Assembly: GCF_025833875.1 (NCBI RefSeq)
Contig: NZ_JAOYOD010000001.1
Span: 4,914,501 to 4,978,500 of the forward strand
Reading direction: 5' to 3'
DNA length: 64,000 nucleotides
Source of the DNA: Reichenbachiella ulvae
GTDB taxonomy: Bacteria; Bacteroidota; Bacteroidia; Cytophagales; Cyclobacteriaceae
Shown here: positions 12,109-20,676 of the stretch, piece by piece
Position numbering within the stretch: the stretch's first letter is position 1
How the letters are laid out: each line of letters starts with the position of its first letter
Notes under the pieces: generated by a model
Told to the model about the DNA's origin: nothing
What the model saw: the letters and a program-made list of their open reading frames with translations, nothing else
Database searches by the model: none
Made by a program: the position numbers and the translations under genes

Positions 12109-13371
12109 TTAAAGGGAAATAGAGATTTGGTGCAGGGAGTTTTTGTCGTCGAAACGATAGTTGATGGTATAATCCGATACTTCACATATTTTTTGAACTA
12201 TCGAAAGACCAAGTCCGATGGAGTCATTAGTCGTACTTTCTTTTCTGAAGCGTTGGAGCAGCTCTTCTGTTTTACCTTTAGGTGCCAATCCCGGATTGGT
12301 TATTTTCAGTTGATTATGGGATAGTTGGATGCTTATCGAACCACCTTCTTTCAGGTTGTGTTTGATGGCATTCTGGATGAGGTTGTTCAGCATGATTTCA
12401 ACTAGCGTTGGGTCATTTTCGGTCTCCGTCGGTTCTAGAGATTTTTCGATTGATATACCTCTCATTTCGAACAAGTCTTCCTTTTCCTCACAGATTCTTT
12501 CAATCAAGGTGTCTATCCGTAACCGCTCTAGTTTGTTAAATTCATTGTTTTCTATCCTGCTTAATATGACTAGGGATTGTTGAATACGCGAAACTTTTCC
12601 TAGCGCTTTTTGTGCATCCACGATCCATTCCATTTGTTCTTCTGACAAAGACTGGTGCTGCATGAGTAGATCTAGTTTGCCTGAGGCAATGGCCATGGGA
12701 GTGCGAATTTCATGCGCAATATCCCCTGAGAATTCTTTGAGGTTTTTGTAATCTGCGATGGCCTTTTTGGACATCTGTGTCAGGAATTCATTGAGCTTTT
12801 TGAATTCGAAAGTGCTACTGGGAATAGCCTCTACAGGCACTCCTTTTTCCAGATTGAAATTTTTGATTTTAACCAGACTTTGGTTGAATGGGCCCAATAA
12901 ATAGCGAGATATAAAGAACCCAGCTATTAATGATAGAACCGCTAAGAAAACGAATAAAGTGAGAGTCGCCTGAAAAGTTGTGTCGAAAGTATCTTCTTGC
13001 TCGATCATAGACTCGTATAGTTCGAATCGGTACCAGTTGTTGTTGATAGGTTTGACTTGTTTGATCTTGCGATGATGGGTGACTGCACGAAAAGGGCGAT
13101 GGTAAGCAATCGTATCCAGGTATTCTCGACTTTCCTGTATATCTGCTGTATCTTTTATCAACTGGATATTGATGTGTTCGTCAATTAGCGAATCATAGGG
13201 TATTCCTTTTTGAATCAGGGATGACAACTGTCGTACTTGATTGTTGAGCTCGTAATCGGTTTCACGATCCACCAGTTGGGTAAAGGTGAAGTAGTAAAAG
13301 ATGCCTCCTGATGATATGACAATCACACAGAGAATAAAATAGGCTAAAATGAATTTTTGAGACAGCTTCAT
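12109..13371 (-). CDS. Two-component sensor histidine kinase
   Basis: 420 residues. TM1 is near residues 7-30, then a periplasmic sensor region of about 120 residues, TM2 near 145-165, a HAMP-like linker, the HisKA box DIAHEIRTPM with the phospho-acceptor His, and an HATPase domain (N box NLIQNAIKHN, G box SIGLGLSIV). The start codon shares one base with the stop of the upstream regulator (TAATG), so the two are translationally coupled. The signal sensed is unknown. Confidence 0.92.
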   Translation of the reverse strand: MKLSQKFILAYFILCVIVISSGGIFYYFTFTQLVDRETDYELNNQVRQLSSLIQKGIPYDSLIDEHINIQLIKDTADIQESREYLDTIAYHRPFRAVTHHRKIKQVKPINNNWYRFELYESMIEQEDTFDTTFQATLTLFVFLAVLSLIAGFFISRYLLGPFNQSLVKIKNFNLEKGVPVEAIPSSTFEFKKLNEFLTQMSKKAIADYKNLKEFSGDIAHEIRTPMAIASGKLDLLMQHQSLSEEQMEWIVDAQKALGKVSRIQQSLVILSRIENNEFNKLERLRIDTLIERICEEKEDLFEMRGISIEKSLEPTETENDPTLVEIMLNNLIQNAIKHNLKEGGSISIQLSHNQLKITNPGLAPKGKTEELLQRFRKESTTNDSIGLGLSIVQKICEVSDYTINYRFDDKNSLHQISISL

Positions 13372-14048
13372 TATTCTACTGAATATTTATAACCGGATCC
13401 ATATACGGTTTTGATGAAATCATTCCCCCCAGCATTCATTATCTTTTTCCTCAGGTTTTTGATGTGCTGATAGACAAAATCTAAAGAACCTAAGGTGTCT
13501 GCATCTTCTCCCCAAAGGTGCTCTGCTATTGCCAGCTTGGTCAGGATTCGATTTTTGTTGGCATAGATGTATATGAGCAGGTCATACTCTTTTTTGGTTA
13601 GAGCGATTGGCAATCCTTCTACATTGACTTCTCTTTTGTCTGTGTCGATACGGATATTGCCTAGTTGTAAAAAAGGGTTCCCATCCAGCTTTTTTCTTCT
13701 GTAGATGGCATTTAGACGTGCCATTAGCTCAGTCATAAAATAGGGCTTGGTGATATAGTCGTCAGCCCCAAGATTTAAACCTTCCACCCGATCGTCTAAT
13801 TCATTCTTAGCAGAGGCGATTAATATCCCTGTTGGGATGTTTCTAGACTTGATGAATTCGATGATTTCAATTCCGTCACCATCTGGGAGCATCCTGTCCA
13901 GGATGATGATGTCGTATTCATAGGCGACCAAACGATCCTGGCATTGCTTGATGTTTTCAGCGCATTCACACATGACCCCTTCATTTTGAAGATAGGTCAA
14001 AATGTTTTTTTGTAAATCCAGGTTATCCTCTGTTAATAATACTTTCAT
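13371..14048 (-). CDS. OmpR/PhoB-family response regulator
   Basis: 225 residues. Receiver domain with the acidic pair Glu7/Asp8, phospho-acceptor Asp51 (IILDRMLPDGDG) and conserved Lys101 (YITKPY). The C-terminal winged helix has LTKKEYDLLIYIY and GSLDFVYQHIKNLRKKI, and ends in the usual VYGSGYKY. First gene of a unit with its kinase and perhaps the beta-barrel receptor downstream; the DNA target is unknown. Confidence 0.94.
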   Translation of the reverse strand: MKVLLTEDNLDLQKNILTYLQNEGVMCECAENIKQCQDRLVAYEYDIIILDRMLPDGDGIEIIEFIKSRNIPTGILIASAKNELDDRVEGLNLGADDYITKPYFMTELMARLNAIYRRKKLDGNPFLQLGNIRIDTDKREVNVEGLPIALTKKEYDLLIYIYANKNRILTKLAIAEHLWGEDADTLGSLDFVYQHIKNLRKKIMNAGGNDFIKTVYGSGYKYSVE

Positions 14049-14120
14049 TGCTCTTGATGATACAAATTAAACATTCAATTCTGAATATTCTTTGAAGAGT
14101 GATAAAGCATTACAGTCCGC

Positions 14121-16100
14121 TCATTTGACCATATCATTGAGTGTGTCAATTTTATGCAGGATGTGGTTGGGGATGATGAACTTGAACTTGCTCCCCTCTT
14201 TTTTTCCTGAATCCACCCAGATTCTTCCTCCATGAAGACCTACAATTTTCTGACAATGGGCCAAACCGATCCCTGTTCCTTTGAATTGATCTTCGCTATG
14301 TAGTCTGTAGAAAATATTAAAGATCCGCGAACTGAATTTGGGGTCTATCCCGATCCCATTATCCTCAACCGAAAAACACCAACCATCCTCCTTGCGCTCC
14401 GCTGAGATGTGGATTTTGGGTTTGTTTGCTTTTTTCTGAAATTTGATGGCATTCGAAATGAGGTTTTGGAAAATAGACCTTATGCCTGATTCGTAAGCTT
14501 CAATTGTAGGTAATTCATCTAGTTCGATTTCAGCCTCTGTTTCTTGAATACTATACTGTAAGTCTTGTTCCAACTGCTCCAGCAAGGCTTTACAATTAAC
14601 CATGGTTGGTTTTTCCTTTTTTCCAATCTTAGAATAGTCAAGTAGCTGTTGGATCATCATTTTGTTCCTTCTAGACGCTGCTTTGATAGTGTCCAGATAC
14701 TCTTTCGCTTCTGAGGGTAGTTCTGCTCCGAACTCGAGTTGCATGAGATCGATGTAGTTGATAATAGTCTGCATAGGTTGCTGCAGGTCGTGCGAGGCTA
14801 TTGAAGTTAACTGTTCCAGTTCTACATTCTTTTGTTCTAGTTTTTTTACATATTGGCTAGATAGCAATTCTTCGGCCTTTTTTCGTTCTGTGATATCTGT
14901 GCCTAGCGAGAGATATTGGTATATGTGTTGGTTTTCGTCCTGAAACGGGATAATAGCCGTATGAATCCAATAGGGAGTTCCGTTTTTTGCCTTGTATTTT
15001 ATGTCCCCAGACCAGACATTTCCACCTTTTAATCTGTCCCACATTTTTTTGTAGAACATCTCGTTATGGTGACCAGACTTTAATAGATCGTGGGTGCTTC
15101 CCAGCAACTCTTCCAATGTGTAGCCTGAGGTTTTGACGAAATTTTTGTTGGCATACAGAATAATATCCTTAGGATCAGAAATGGTTACAAGGGATACATG
15201 ATCCATCGCATCTTTGAACTGTGAAAGATTAATGTTTGAAGATTCTAATTCGACCAAAAGTTTTTTTCTTTCTTCATCTGCTGTGTTGAATGCGAGTGCA
15301 ATCACTCCTGTATAGGAGAGACTGATAAAAATGAAAACTACGGTGTACAATATGATGCCAAAGTCCAAATTGAGGCTGTCATTGTTGATCATAGCAATAA
15401 GGCAGTAGCTCAGGATAATAGGGAAAACCAATAAAAACGGCATGAATAACCGTATGAATTTGCTGCCCTGATATTGACTGGTCATTAGACTGGTAAAGCC
15501 GAAATCAGGTCTTTGAAGTAGAATGGAGGCATTAAGAAGAATAAGTATAACGGAAGTGGGAAAGGCCATTGTACTTAAAAAGAATACTTTGTTCTGTGCG
15601 GGTATATTGAGAATATATGTGATTAGGGACAACAGGGCAATCCCCAATATCATTAGTAGCATGACATGTATGCTACCTGCCACGAGTTGGTTTTCGCTTT
15701 TATAAAAAAGGGCGGCCGTAGAAAGAACTAGGAAGGAGAATGCAGTGGCAGGAGACATTCTGCCAGGGTAGATGGAACTATGTCTATCATAGATGAAAAA
15801 GTTGTCAATGGAGATTTCGAAAATATTCAGATACTCTAAAATAGTAATCAGACTAAAAGCCAGTGTGAAGATTAAGAGTACTTTTAGCAGTCTTTTGGAA
15901 TCGAAGAATTGATTGAGCGAAAGATAAGATCCCAGTATGATGAATACCAAAGCAGTATTGAACTTCATGGTTGGTCCATCTGGGATCAAAGAAGTGAAAA
16001 TAGGAATACTAAAGTACCACCCCATGAGTCCCATGAGTCCTCCGAAAATAGCTGGAAGGGGTAGGAATAGTTGTATTTTTCCTGCCTTATAAGATTTCAT
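14121..16100 (-). CDS. Membrane PAS-domain sensor histidine kinase
   Basis: 659 residues. The first 275 or so are hydrophobic, about eight membrane spans resembling a MASE-type sensor. A PAS/PAC domain follows at about 290-410 (ILYANKNFVKTSGYTLEELL, LSLGTDITERKKAEELL), then a HisKA of the phytochrome-like kind (SIASHDLQQPMQTI) and an HATPase domain (NLISNAIKFQ, DNGIGID, GTGIGLAHCQKIV). No receiver domain is fused. The neighbouring response regulator has its own kinase, so the partner is open. The gene lies 72 nt upstream of that pair on the same strand. Confidence 0.9.
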   Translation of the reverse strand: MKSYKAGKIQLFLPLPAIFGGLMGLMGWYFSIPIFTSLIPDGPTMKFNTALVFIILGSYLSLNQFFDSKRLLKVLLIFTLAFSLITILEYLNIFEISIDNFFIYDRHSSIYPGRMSPATAFSFLVLSTAALFYKSENQLVAGSIHVMLLMILGIALLSLITYILNIPAQNKVFFLSTMAFPTSVILILLNASILLQRPDFGFTSLMTSQYQGSKFIRLFMPFLLVFPIILSYCLIAMINNDSLNLDFGIILYTVVFIFISLSYTGVIALAFNTADEERKKLLVELESSNINLSQFKDAMDHVSLVTISDPKDIILYANKNFVKTSGYTLEELLGSTHDLLKSGHHNEMFYKKMWDRLKGGNVWSGDIKYKAKNGTPYWIHTAIIPFQDENQHIYQYLSLGTDITERKKAEELLSSQYVKKLEQKNVELEQLTSIASHDLQQPMQTIINYIDLMQLEFGAELPSEAKEYLDTIKAASRRNKMMIQQLLDYSKIGKKEKPTMVNCKALLEQLEQDLQYSIQETEAEIELDELPTIEAYESGIRSIFQNLISNAIKFQKKANKPKIHISAERKEDGWCFSVEDNGIGIDPKFSSRIFNIFYRLHSEDQFKGTGIGLAHCQKIVGLHGGRIWVDSGKKEGSKFKFIIPNHILHKIDTLNDMVK

Positions 16101-16363
16101 TCTAGTAGGTTTAATAAATGATCTTATTTCAATGTAATTTTTCTCGCGGTAGATTGATGATCAACAATTTTAACCTAACAAATGCTGTTTCAATATAATT
16201 AGAAAAGTTGAAACAATAAGATGCTCCATACAAGTAGTTGAATATTTGGGGACATTTAGGTTTTAAACAATCTCATTTGGACTAAAGATGAATTGCTTAA
16301 ATTTCTTGAAACCTCTTTAATGATATTATTGTTGTAGATTGTGAGAATTAAATCCGATAGACT

Positions 16364-16741
16364 TTGACCAAGGAAACTAAGAAGACCGTGGTGCTGGGTG
16401 CAAGCACCAACCCAAACAGATATGCTTACCTTGCCGCGCATCGATTACATGAAGCAGGGCACCCCATGGAGTTGGTATCTATTAAGAAGGGCCAATTATT
16501 TGGACAACAATTCAAGGATTTAAAGGAATTACCAGAAATTAATGAAGTGGATACGGTGACTCTTTACATTGGGAGTCATAACCTGACTCAATGGAATGAC
16601 TACATTTTAAATCTTGAACCCAAGAGAATAATATTCAATCCAGGCACAGAAAATCAAGCTTTGGCACAAGCCGCAAGAGCAAAAGGAATTGAAACTATTG
16701 AAGGCTGTACTTTGGTGATGCTTCGAGCGGGCTTGTTTTAG
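16364..16741 (+). CDS. CoA-binding Rossmann-fold protein
   Basis: 125 residues from TTG 16364, the only start that keeps the Rossmann strand: an in-frame TAG lies two codons upstream and the next Met is past the motif. VVLGASTNPNRYA is the dinucleotide/CoA-binding loop of the CoA_binding_2 family (YccU-like), and IIFNPGTENQALAQAARAKGIETIEGCTLVML its second half. Such proteins bind CoA in vitro, but the cellular role is undefined. The last four bases overlap the end of the convergent gene. Confidence 0.8.
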   Translation: MTKETKKTVVLGASTNPNRYAYLAAHRLHEAGHPMELVSIKKGQLFGQQFKDLKELPEINEVDTVTLYIGSHNLTQWNDYILNLEPKRIIFNPGTENQALAQAARAKGIETIEGCTLVMLRAGLF

Positions 16742-17250
16742 TTGGCAGACTTCCTCTCTTCATACTTGAAGCTCAAAAGAGACAATAGATTACCAAATTG
16801 ATCTATCATTTTTTGTTCTTCTGGTTTGATGGGGCGTTCTTCAATTTTGAGCAAGAGAAAGCCATATATTCCGTTGAGGCAGATTTGAACCTCACTTGAA
16901 ACTTTCCCTTTGGCCTCTTCCAGATTGGCTTCTACGAAAGGTTGGGCTTGTTCATATACTTTTAGGTATGCATGGTCTTCCCTTTTTAGCGTCTGATGCA
17001 AATCTTCCAGTTGATCTACCAATTCATTGATTTCAGCTAGATGTCCGGATTGTTCGATGCTTTGATCCTTCATTTTTTTCATCAACTCTTCATAGTAGTT
17101 GACTTGAGCCAATTTTTCTTTTGGAGAGATTGGAAAGAAGTTGATGACCTGTGTTCCAAACTTCTCTAAATCAAATTTATAGGCTCGCATCAAATCCTCC
17201 TTACGATAAATTTCTATGATGTATTCGGTTATATTTTTGCTTTGCTCCAT
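16738..17250 (-). CDS. DUF4924-like cytosolic protein
   Basis: 170 residues, no signal peptide or membrane segment, largely helical and charged. The N-terminal pattern NITEYIIEIYRKEDLMRAYKF fits a Bacteroidota family I know as DUF4924. No function is known. It is convergent with the CoA-binding gene (4-nt tail overlap) and divergent from lepA. Confidence 0.65.
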   Translation of the reverse strand: MEQSKNITEYIIEIYRKEDLMRAYKFDLEKFGTQVINFFPISPKEKLAQVNYYEELMKKMKDQSIEQSGHLAEINELVDQLEDLHQTLKREDHAYLKVYEQAQPFVEANLEEAKGKVSSEVQICLNGIYGFLLLKIEERPIKPEEQKMIDQFGNLLSLLSFKYEERKSAN

Positions 17251-17306
17251 GTTATTAGTCTGCTATGATCAGTCAAGCGGCAATCCTCAGAATCCCTCCA
17301 AAACTT

Positions 17307-17340
17307 TTTGCAAATGTGAAATATTATTTCTCTATTTTTG
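17307..17340 (+). promoter_or_regulatory. Predicted promoter of lepA (TTTG / TATTTTTG)
   Basis: TTTG at 17307-17310 and TATTTTTG at 17333-17340, spaced 22 nt, match the Bacteroidota primary sigma consensus TTTG / TAnnTTTG with slightly wide spacing. It lies 17 nt before ATG 17358 and downstream of the longer possible start at 17265, so it argues for the shorter LepA. Confidence 0.6.
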
Positions 17341-17357
17341 CCTTCTTTTTAAGGAAA

Positions 17358-19145
17358 ATGGATCATTTAAGGAATTTTTGCATCATAGCGCACATCGATC
17401 ACGGCAAGAGTACACTCGCCGATCGATTGTTGCAACATACGGGTACGGTAGCGGACAGAGACATGCAGGAGCAGCTGCTTGATGACATGGATCTCGAGCG
17501 AGAGCGCGGGATTACCATCAAGAGTCATGCGATTCAGATGCTGTTTCCTTTCGAGGGGAAAGATTATACCCTTAATCTCATTGATACTCCGGGTCACGTG
17601 GATTTTTCATATGAGGTTTCCCGTTCGATTGCAGCGTGTGAAGGTGCACTACTGATCGTGGATGCATCACAGGGAATCGAAGCTCAGACCATTTCTAATC
17701 TGTATTTGGCGCTGGAACATGATCTTGAGATTATCCCTGTTCTGAACAAAATAGATTTGCCTGGTGCTATGCCTGAGGAAGTTGCGGATCAGATCATTGA
17801 TTTGATTGGCTGTGACTATGAGGATATCATCCATGCTAGTGGTAAGACGGGCGTAGGGGTAGACAATATCCTGGCCGCCATTGTTAATAGAATTCCTGCT
17901 CCAAGTGGTGACCCGGAAGAGCCGCTTCAGGCTATGATTTTCGATTCAGTTTTCAACTCATTTAGAGGAATTGAAGTTATTTTCAGGGTTTTCAATGGTT
18001 CAATCAAAAAAGGGGATAAAGTAAAGTTTGTCGCTACAGGTAAAACCTATGAGGCAGATGAAATCGGGACTTTGGGTTTGGCTCAAGTGCCTAAACAAGA
18101 AATAAAAACTGGAGATGTGGGTTACCTGATCTCAGGTATCAAAGTAGCTAAAGAAGTAAAGGTAGGGGATACGATTACTCATGTAGAACGACCTACTCAG
18201 GCCATGATCAAAGGTTTCGAAGATGTGAAACCGATGGTTTTTGCAGGGATATACCCAGTAGAAACGACTGACTATGAGGACCTGCGTGCTTCGATGGAAA
18301 AGCTGCAGCTGAATGATGCATCGCTCGTTTGGGAGCCAGAGACTTCAGCAGCCTTAGGGTTTGGTTTTAGATGTGGATTCCTTGGGATGCTACATATGGA
18401 GATCGTTCAGGAGAGATTGGAACGTGAATTCGATATGACAGTGATAACGACTGTGCCTTCGGTTCAGTTCATCGCTCAGTTGACAGATGGCTCAGAAGTG
18501 AAAATCAACGCTCCATCTGAAATGCCAGATGCCAGTAGAATCAAGCAGATAGAGGAACCATTTATCAAAGCACAAATCATCAGTAAGGCGGATTATGTAG
18601 GGCCGATTATTTCGCTTTGCATGGATAAACGTGGTACCATTCAGAACCAGGTTTACCTTACATCAGATAGAGTAGAGTTAACGTTTGATATCCCTCTTTC
18701 AGAGATCGTATTCGATTTCTTTGATAAGTTAAAAACCATATCCAGAGGCTATGCATCATTGGATTATGAACTGACAGGGCTGAAGTCTTCTCACCTGGTG
18801 AAATTAGATATCATGTTGAATGGTGAGGCGGTAGATGCACTGTCTGCCATCGTACACAGGGACAAGGCCTATGAATGGGGTAAAAGACTTTGTGAAAAGC
18901 TGAAAGAATTGATACCAAGGCAGATGTTTGAGATTCCAATTCAAGCATCCATTGGAAATAAAATCATTGCTAGAGAAACAGTAAAAGCCATGAGAAAGAA
19001 CGTATTGGCGAAATGTTACGGTGGTGATATCTCTCGTAAGAGAAAACTGCTCGAAAAGCAGAAAAAAGGTAAAAAACGTATGCGTCAGGTGGGTAATGTT
19101 GAGATTCCTCAAGATGCATTTATGGCAGTACTTAAACTGGATTAA
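17358..19145 (+). CDS. lepA: Elongation factor 4 (LepA GTPase)
   Basis: 595 residues from ATG 17358, which directly precedes the G1 region [19 protein letters not shown] and has AAGGAA upstream; the frame is open back to 17265, but the extra 31 residues are not LepA-like and would begin upstream of the predicted promoter. DTPGH (G3) and NKIDLPGA (G4) are visible, and the LepA-specific C-terminal domain ends in [24 protein letters not shown]. LepA is a ribosome-binding GTPase linked to 30S biogenesis and elongation under stress. folD follows after 8 nt. Confidence 0.96.
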   Translation: MDHLRNFCIIAHIDHGKSTLADRLLQHTGTVADRDMQEQLLDDMDLERERGITIKSHAIQMLFPFEGKDYTLNLIDTPGHVDFSYEVSRSIAACEGALLIVDASQGIEAQTISNLYLALEHDLEIIPVLNKIDLPGAMPEEVADQIIDLIGCDYEDIIHASGKTGVGVDNILAAIVNRIPAPSGDPEEPLQAMIFDSVFNSFRGIEVIFRVFNGSIKKGDKVKFVATGKTYEADEIGTLGLAQVPKQEIKTGDVGYLISGIKVAKEVKVGDTITHVERPTQAMIKGFEDVKPMVFAGIYPVETTDYEDLRASMEKLQLNDASLVWEPETSAALGFGFRCGFLGMLHMEIVQERLEREFDMTVITTVPSVQFIAQLTDGSEVKINAPSEMPDASRIKQIEEPFIKAQIISKADYVGPIISLCMDKRGTIQNQVYLTSDRVELTFDIPLSEIVFDFFDKLKTISRGYASLDYELTGLKSSHLVKLDIMLNGEAVDALSAIVHRDKAYEWGKRLCEKLKELIPRQMFEIPIQASIGNKIIARETVKAMRKNVLAKCYGGDISRKRKLLEKQKKGKKRMRQVGNVEIPQDAFMAVLKLD

Positions 19146-19153
19146 TTAAGAAT

Positions 19154-20023
19154 ATGTCCACAATCATTGACGGCAAGCAGATATCAACGGATATCAAGGA
19201 AGAAATCAGGCTTCAGGTAGAGGCCATGAAGAATGAAGGCAAGCGCGCACCTCATATCGCGATCATCATAGTGGGAGATGATGGTGCAAGCCACACTTAT
19301 GTGGGTGGAAAAATCAAGGCATGTAAAGCAGTGGGCTTTGACTACACCTTGATGCAGTTTGCCAGTACTATATCTGAAGAGAAGCTGCTCAAGCATGTCG
19401 ATCAATTGAATGGAGATGAAGATATTGATGGTTTCATCGTGCAACTTCCATTGCCTGAGCATATTTCTGTGGAGAAGGTAACAGAAAGCATTTCGCCAGA
19501 CAAAGACGTAGATGGATTCACGAATCAAAACTTTGGGAGTATCACTTCTAAAAATCCTTTGTTGATGCCTGCCACTCCATTTGGAATCATGGAGCTGATC
19601 AAAAGATACGAAATCGAAACAGAAGGCAAGAACTGCGTGATCGTAGGAGCTAGCCGCTTAGTTGGCGCCCCATTAGCCCTGATGATGTCTAATGATGCAA
19701 GAGCTACAGTTACGTTATGTCACAAATACACTGAGGATCTGGCCAGTCATACCAGAAATGCTGACATCCTGGTAGTAGCAGTCGGAAAACCGGAGCTTGT
19801 GACCAAAGACATGGTCAAAGAGGGAGCTGTGGTGATCGATGTAGGTACCACTAGAGTGAAAGATGAGAGCAAAAAATCTGGTTTTAGATTGTCTGGTGAT
19901 GTGGCTTATGATGAAGTAGCACCAAAAGCGAGTTTTATTACCCCTGTACCAGGAGGTGTAGGTCCGATGACCATTGCTTCGTTGATGATCAATACCCTAC
20001 AAGCGGCTAAACAGAAATACTGA
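19154..20023 (+). CDS. folD: Methylenetetrahydrofolate dehydrogenase / cyclohydrolase
   Basis: 289 residues. FolD converts 5,10-methylene-THF to 10-formyl-THF with NADP. The substrate-domain Tyr-Lys region appears as SHTYVGGKIKACK, then DGFIVQLPLPEHI, the NADP fold VIVGASRLVGAPLALMM, and the C-terminal PVPGGVGPMTIASLM. Length is normal. Between lepA and queE, probably one transcript. Confidence 0.96.
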   Translation: MSTIIDGKQISTDIKEEIRLQVEAMKNEGKRAPHIAIIIVGDDGASHTYVGGKIKACKAVGFDYTLMQFASTISEEKLLKHVDQLNGDEDIDGFIVQLPLPEHISVEKVTESISPDKDVDGFTNQNFGSITSKNPLLMPATPFGIMELIKRYEIETEGKNCVIVGASRLVGAPLALMMSNDARATVTLCHKYTEDLASHTRNADILVVAVGKPELVTKDMVKEGAVVIDVGTTRVKDESKKSGFRLSGDVAYDEVAPKASFITPVPGGVGPMTIASLMINTLQAAKQKY

Positions 20024-20027
20024 TTCT

Positions 20028-20648
20028 TTGACCTTTGTTCCTAAAATATCTGAGAAACTTCCCATTATGGAGATATTCTACTCCATTCAGGGGGAAGGGT
20101 TTTACTCAGGTACTCCTGCCATATTCATCCGCTTGGGAGGTTGCGATGTGGGCTGTGTTTGGTGCGACGTGAAGGAATCCTGGAATGAAGAGGATCATCC
20201 ATTTTTTACCATACCAGAAATCCTGAGCCAAATAAAGGATTACCCATGCAAGACTATAATCATCACGGGGGGGGAGCCGCTGATGTATGATATGGGAGAG
20301 CTAACGGCTGCATTAAAAGAAAAGGGTTATCAATTGAATATCGAGACTTCAGGAGCCTACCCAGTGACAGGTCAATGGGATTGGGTGTGTTTCTCACCTA
20401 AAAAATTCAAAGCTCCGAATGAATCTATATATGCCCATGCGGACGAACTAAAAGCTATTGTTTTTAACAAGTCAGATTTTGATTTTGCAGAGGAACATGC
20501 CGAAAAGGTAAATCGAACCTGCAAGCTTTATTTGCAACCGGAATGGTCAAAAGCAGAAAAGATGACGCCTCAAATCATAGAGTACGCTAAAGACCATAGT
20601 CGCTGGAACATCTCTTTACAGACCCATAAATATCTGAATATCCCGTAA
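20028..20648 (+). CDS. queE: 7-carboxy-7-deazaguanine synthase (radical SAM)
   Basis: 206 residues if TTG 20028 is the start, 193 from ATG 20067; the longer form is favoured because relatives carry a few residues before LPIMEIFYSIQGEG. The radical-SAM cluster is CX3CX2C (Cys39, Cys43, Cys46 in GGCDVGCVWCD), followed by the GGEPLMY SAM-binding motif. QueE makes the 7-deazaguanine core of queuosine and related tRNA bases. It starts 4 nt after folD. No other queuosine genes are in the window. Confidence 0.92.
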   Translation: MTFVPKISEKLPIMEIFYSIQGEGFYSGTPAIFIRLGGCDVGCVWCDVKESWNEEDHPFFTIPEILSQIKDYPCKTIIITGGEPLMYDMGELTAALKEKGYQLNIETSGAYPVTGQWDWVCFSPKKFKAPNESIYAHADELKAIVFNKSDFDFAEEHAEKVNRTCKLYLQPEWSKAEKMTPQIIEYAKDHSRWNISLQTHKYLNIP

Positions 20649-20676
20649 TATTGTCGTTAGATTATTCAAACGACAT

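Noticed and set aside
17265..17357. Longer LepA start
   Set aside because: The extra 31 residues are unlike LepA, and a promoter box and AAGGAA lie just before ATG 17358.
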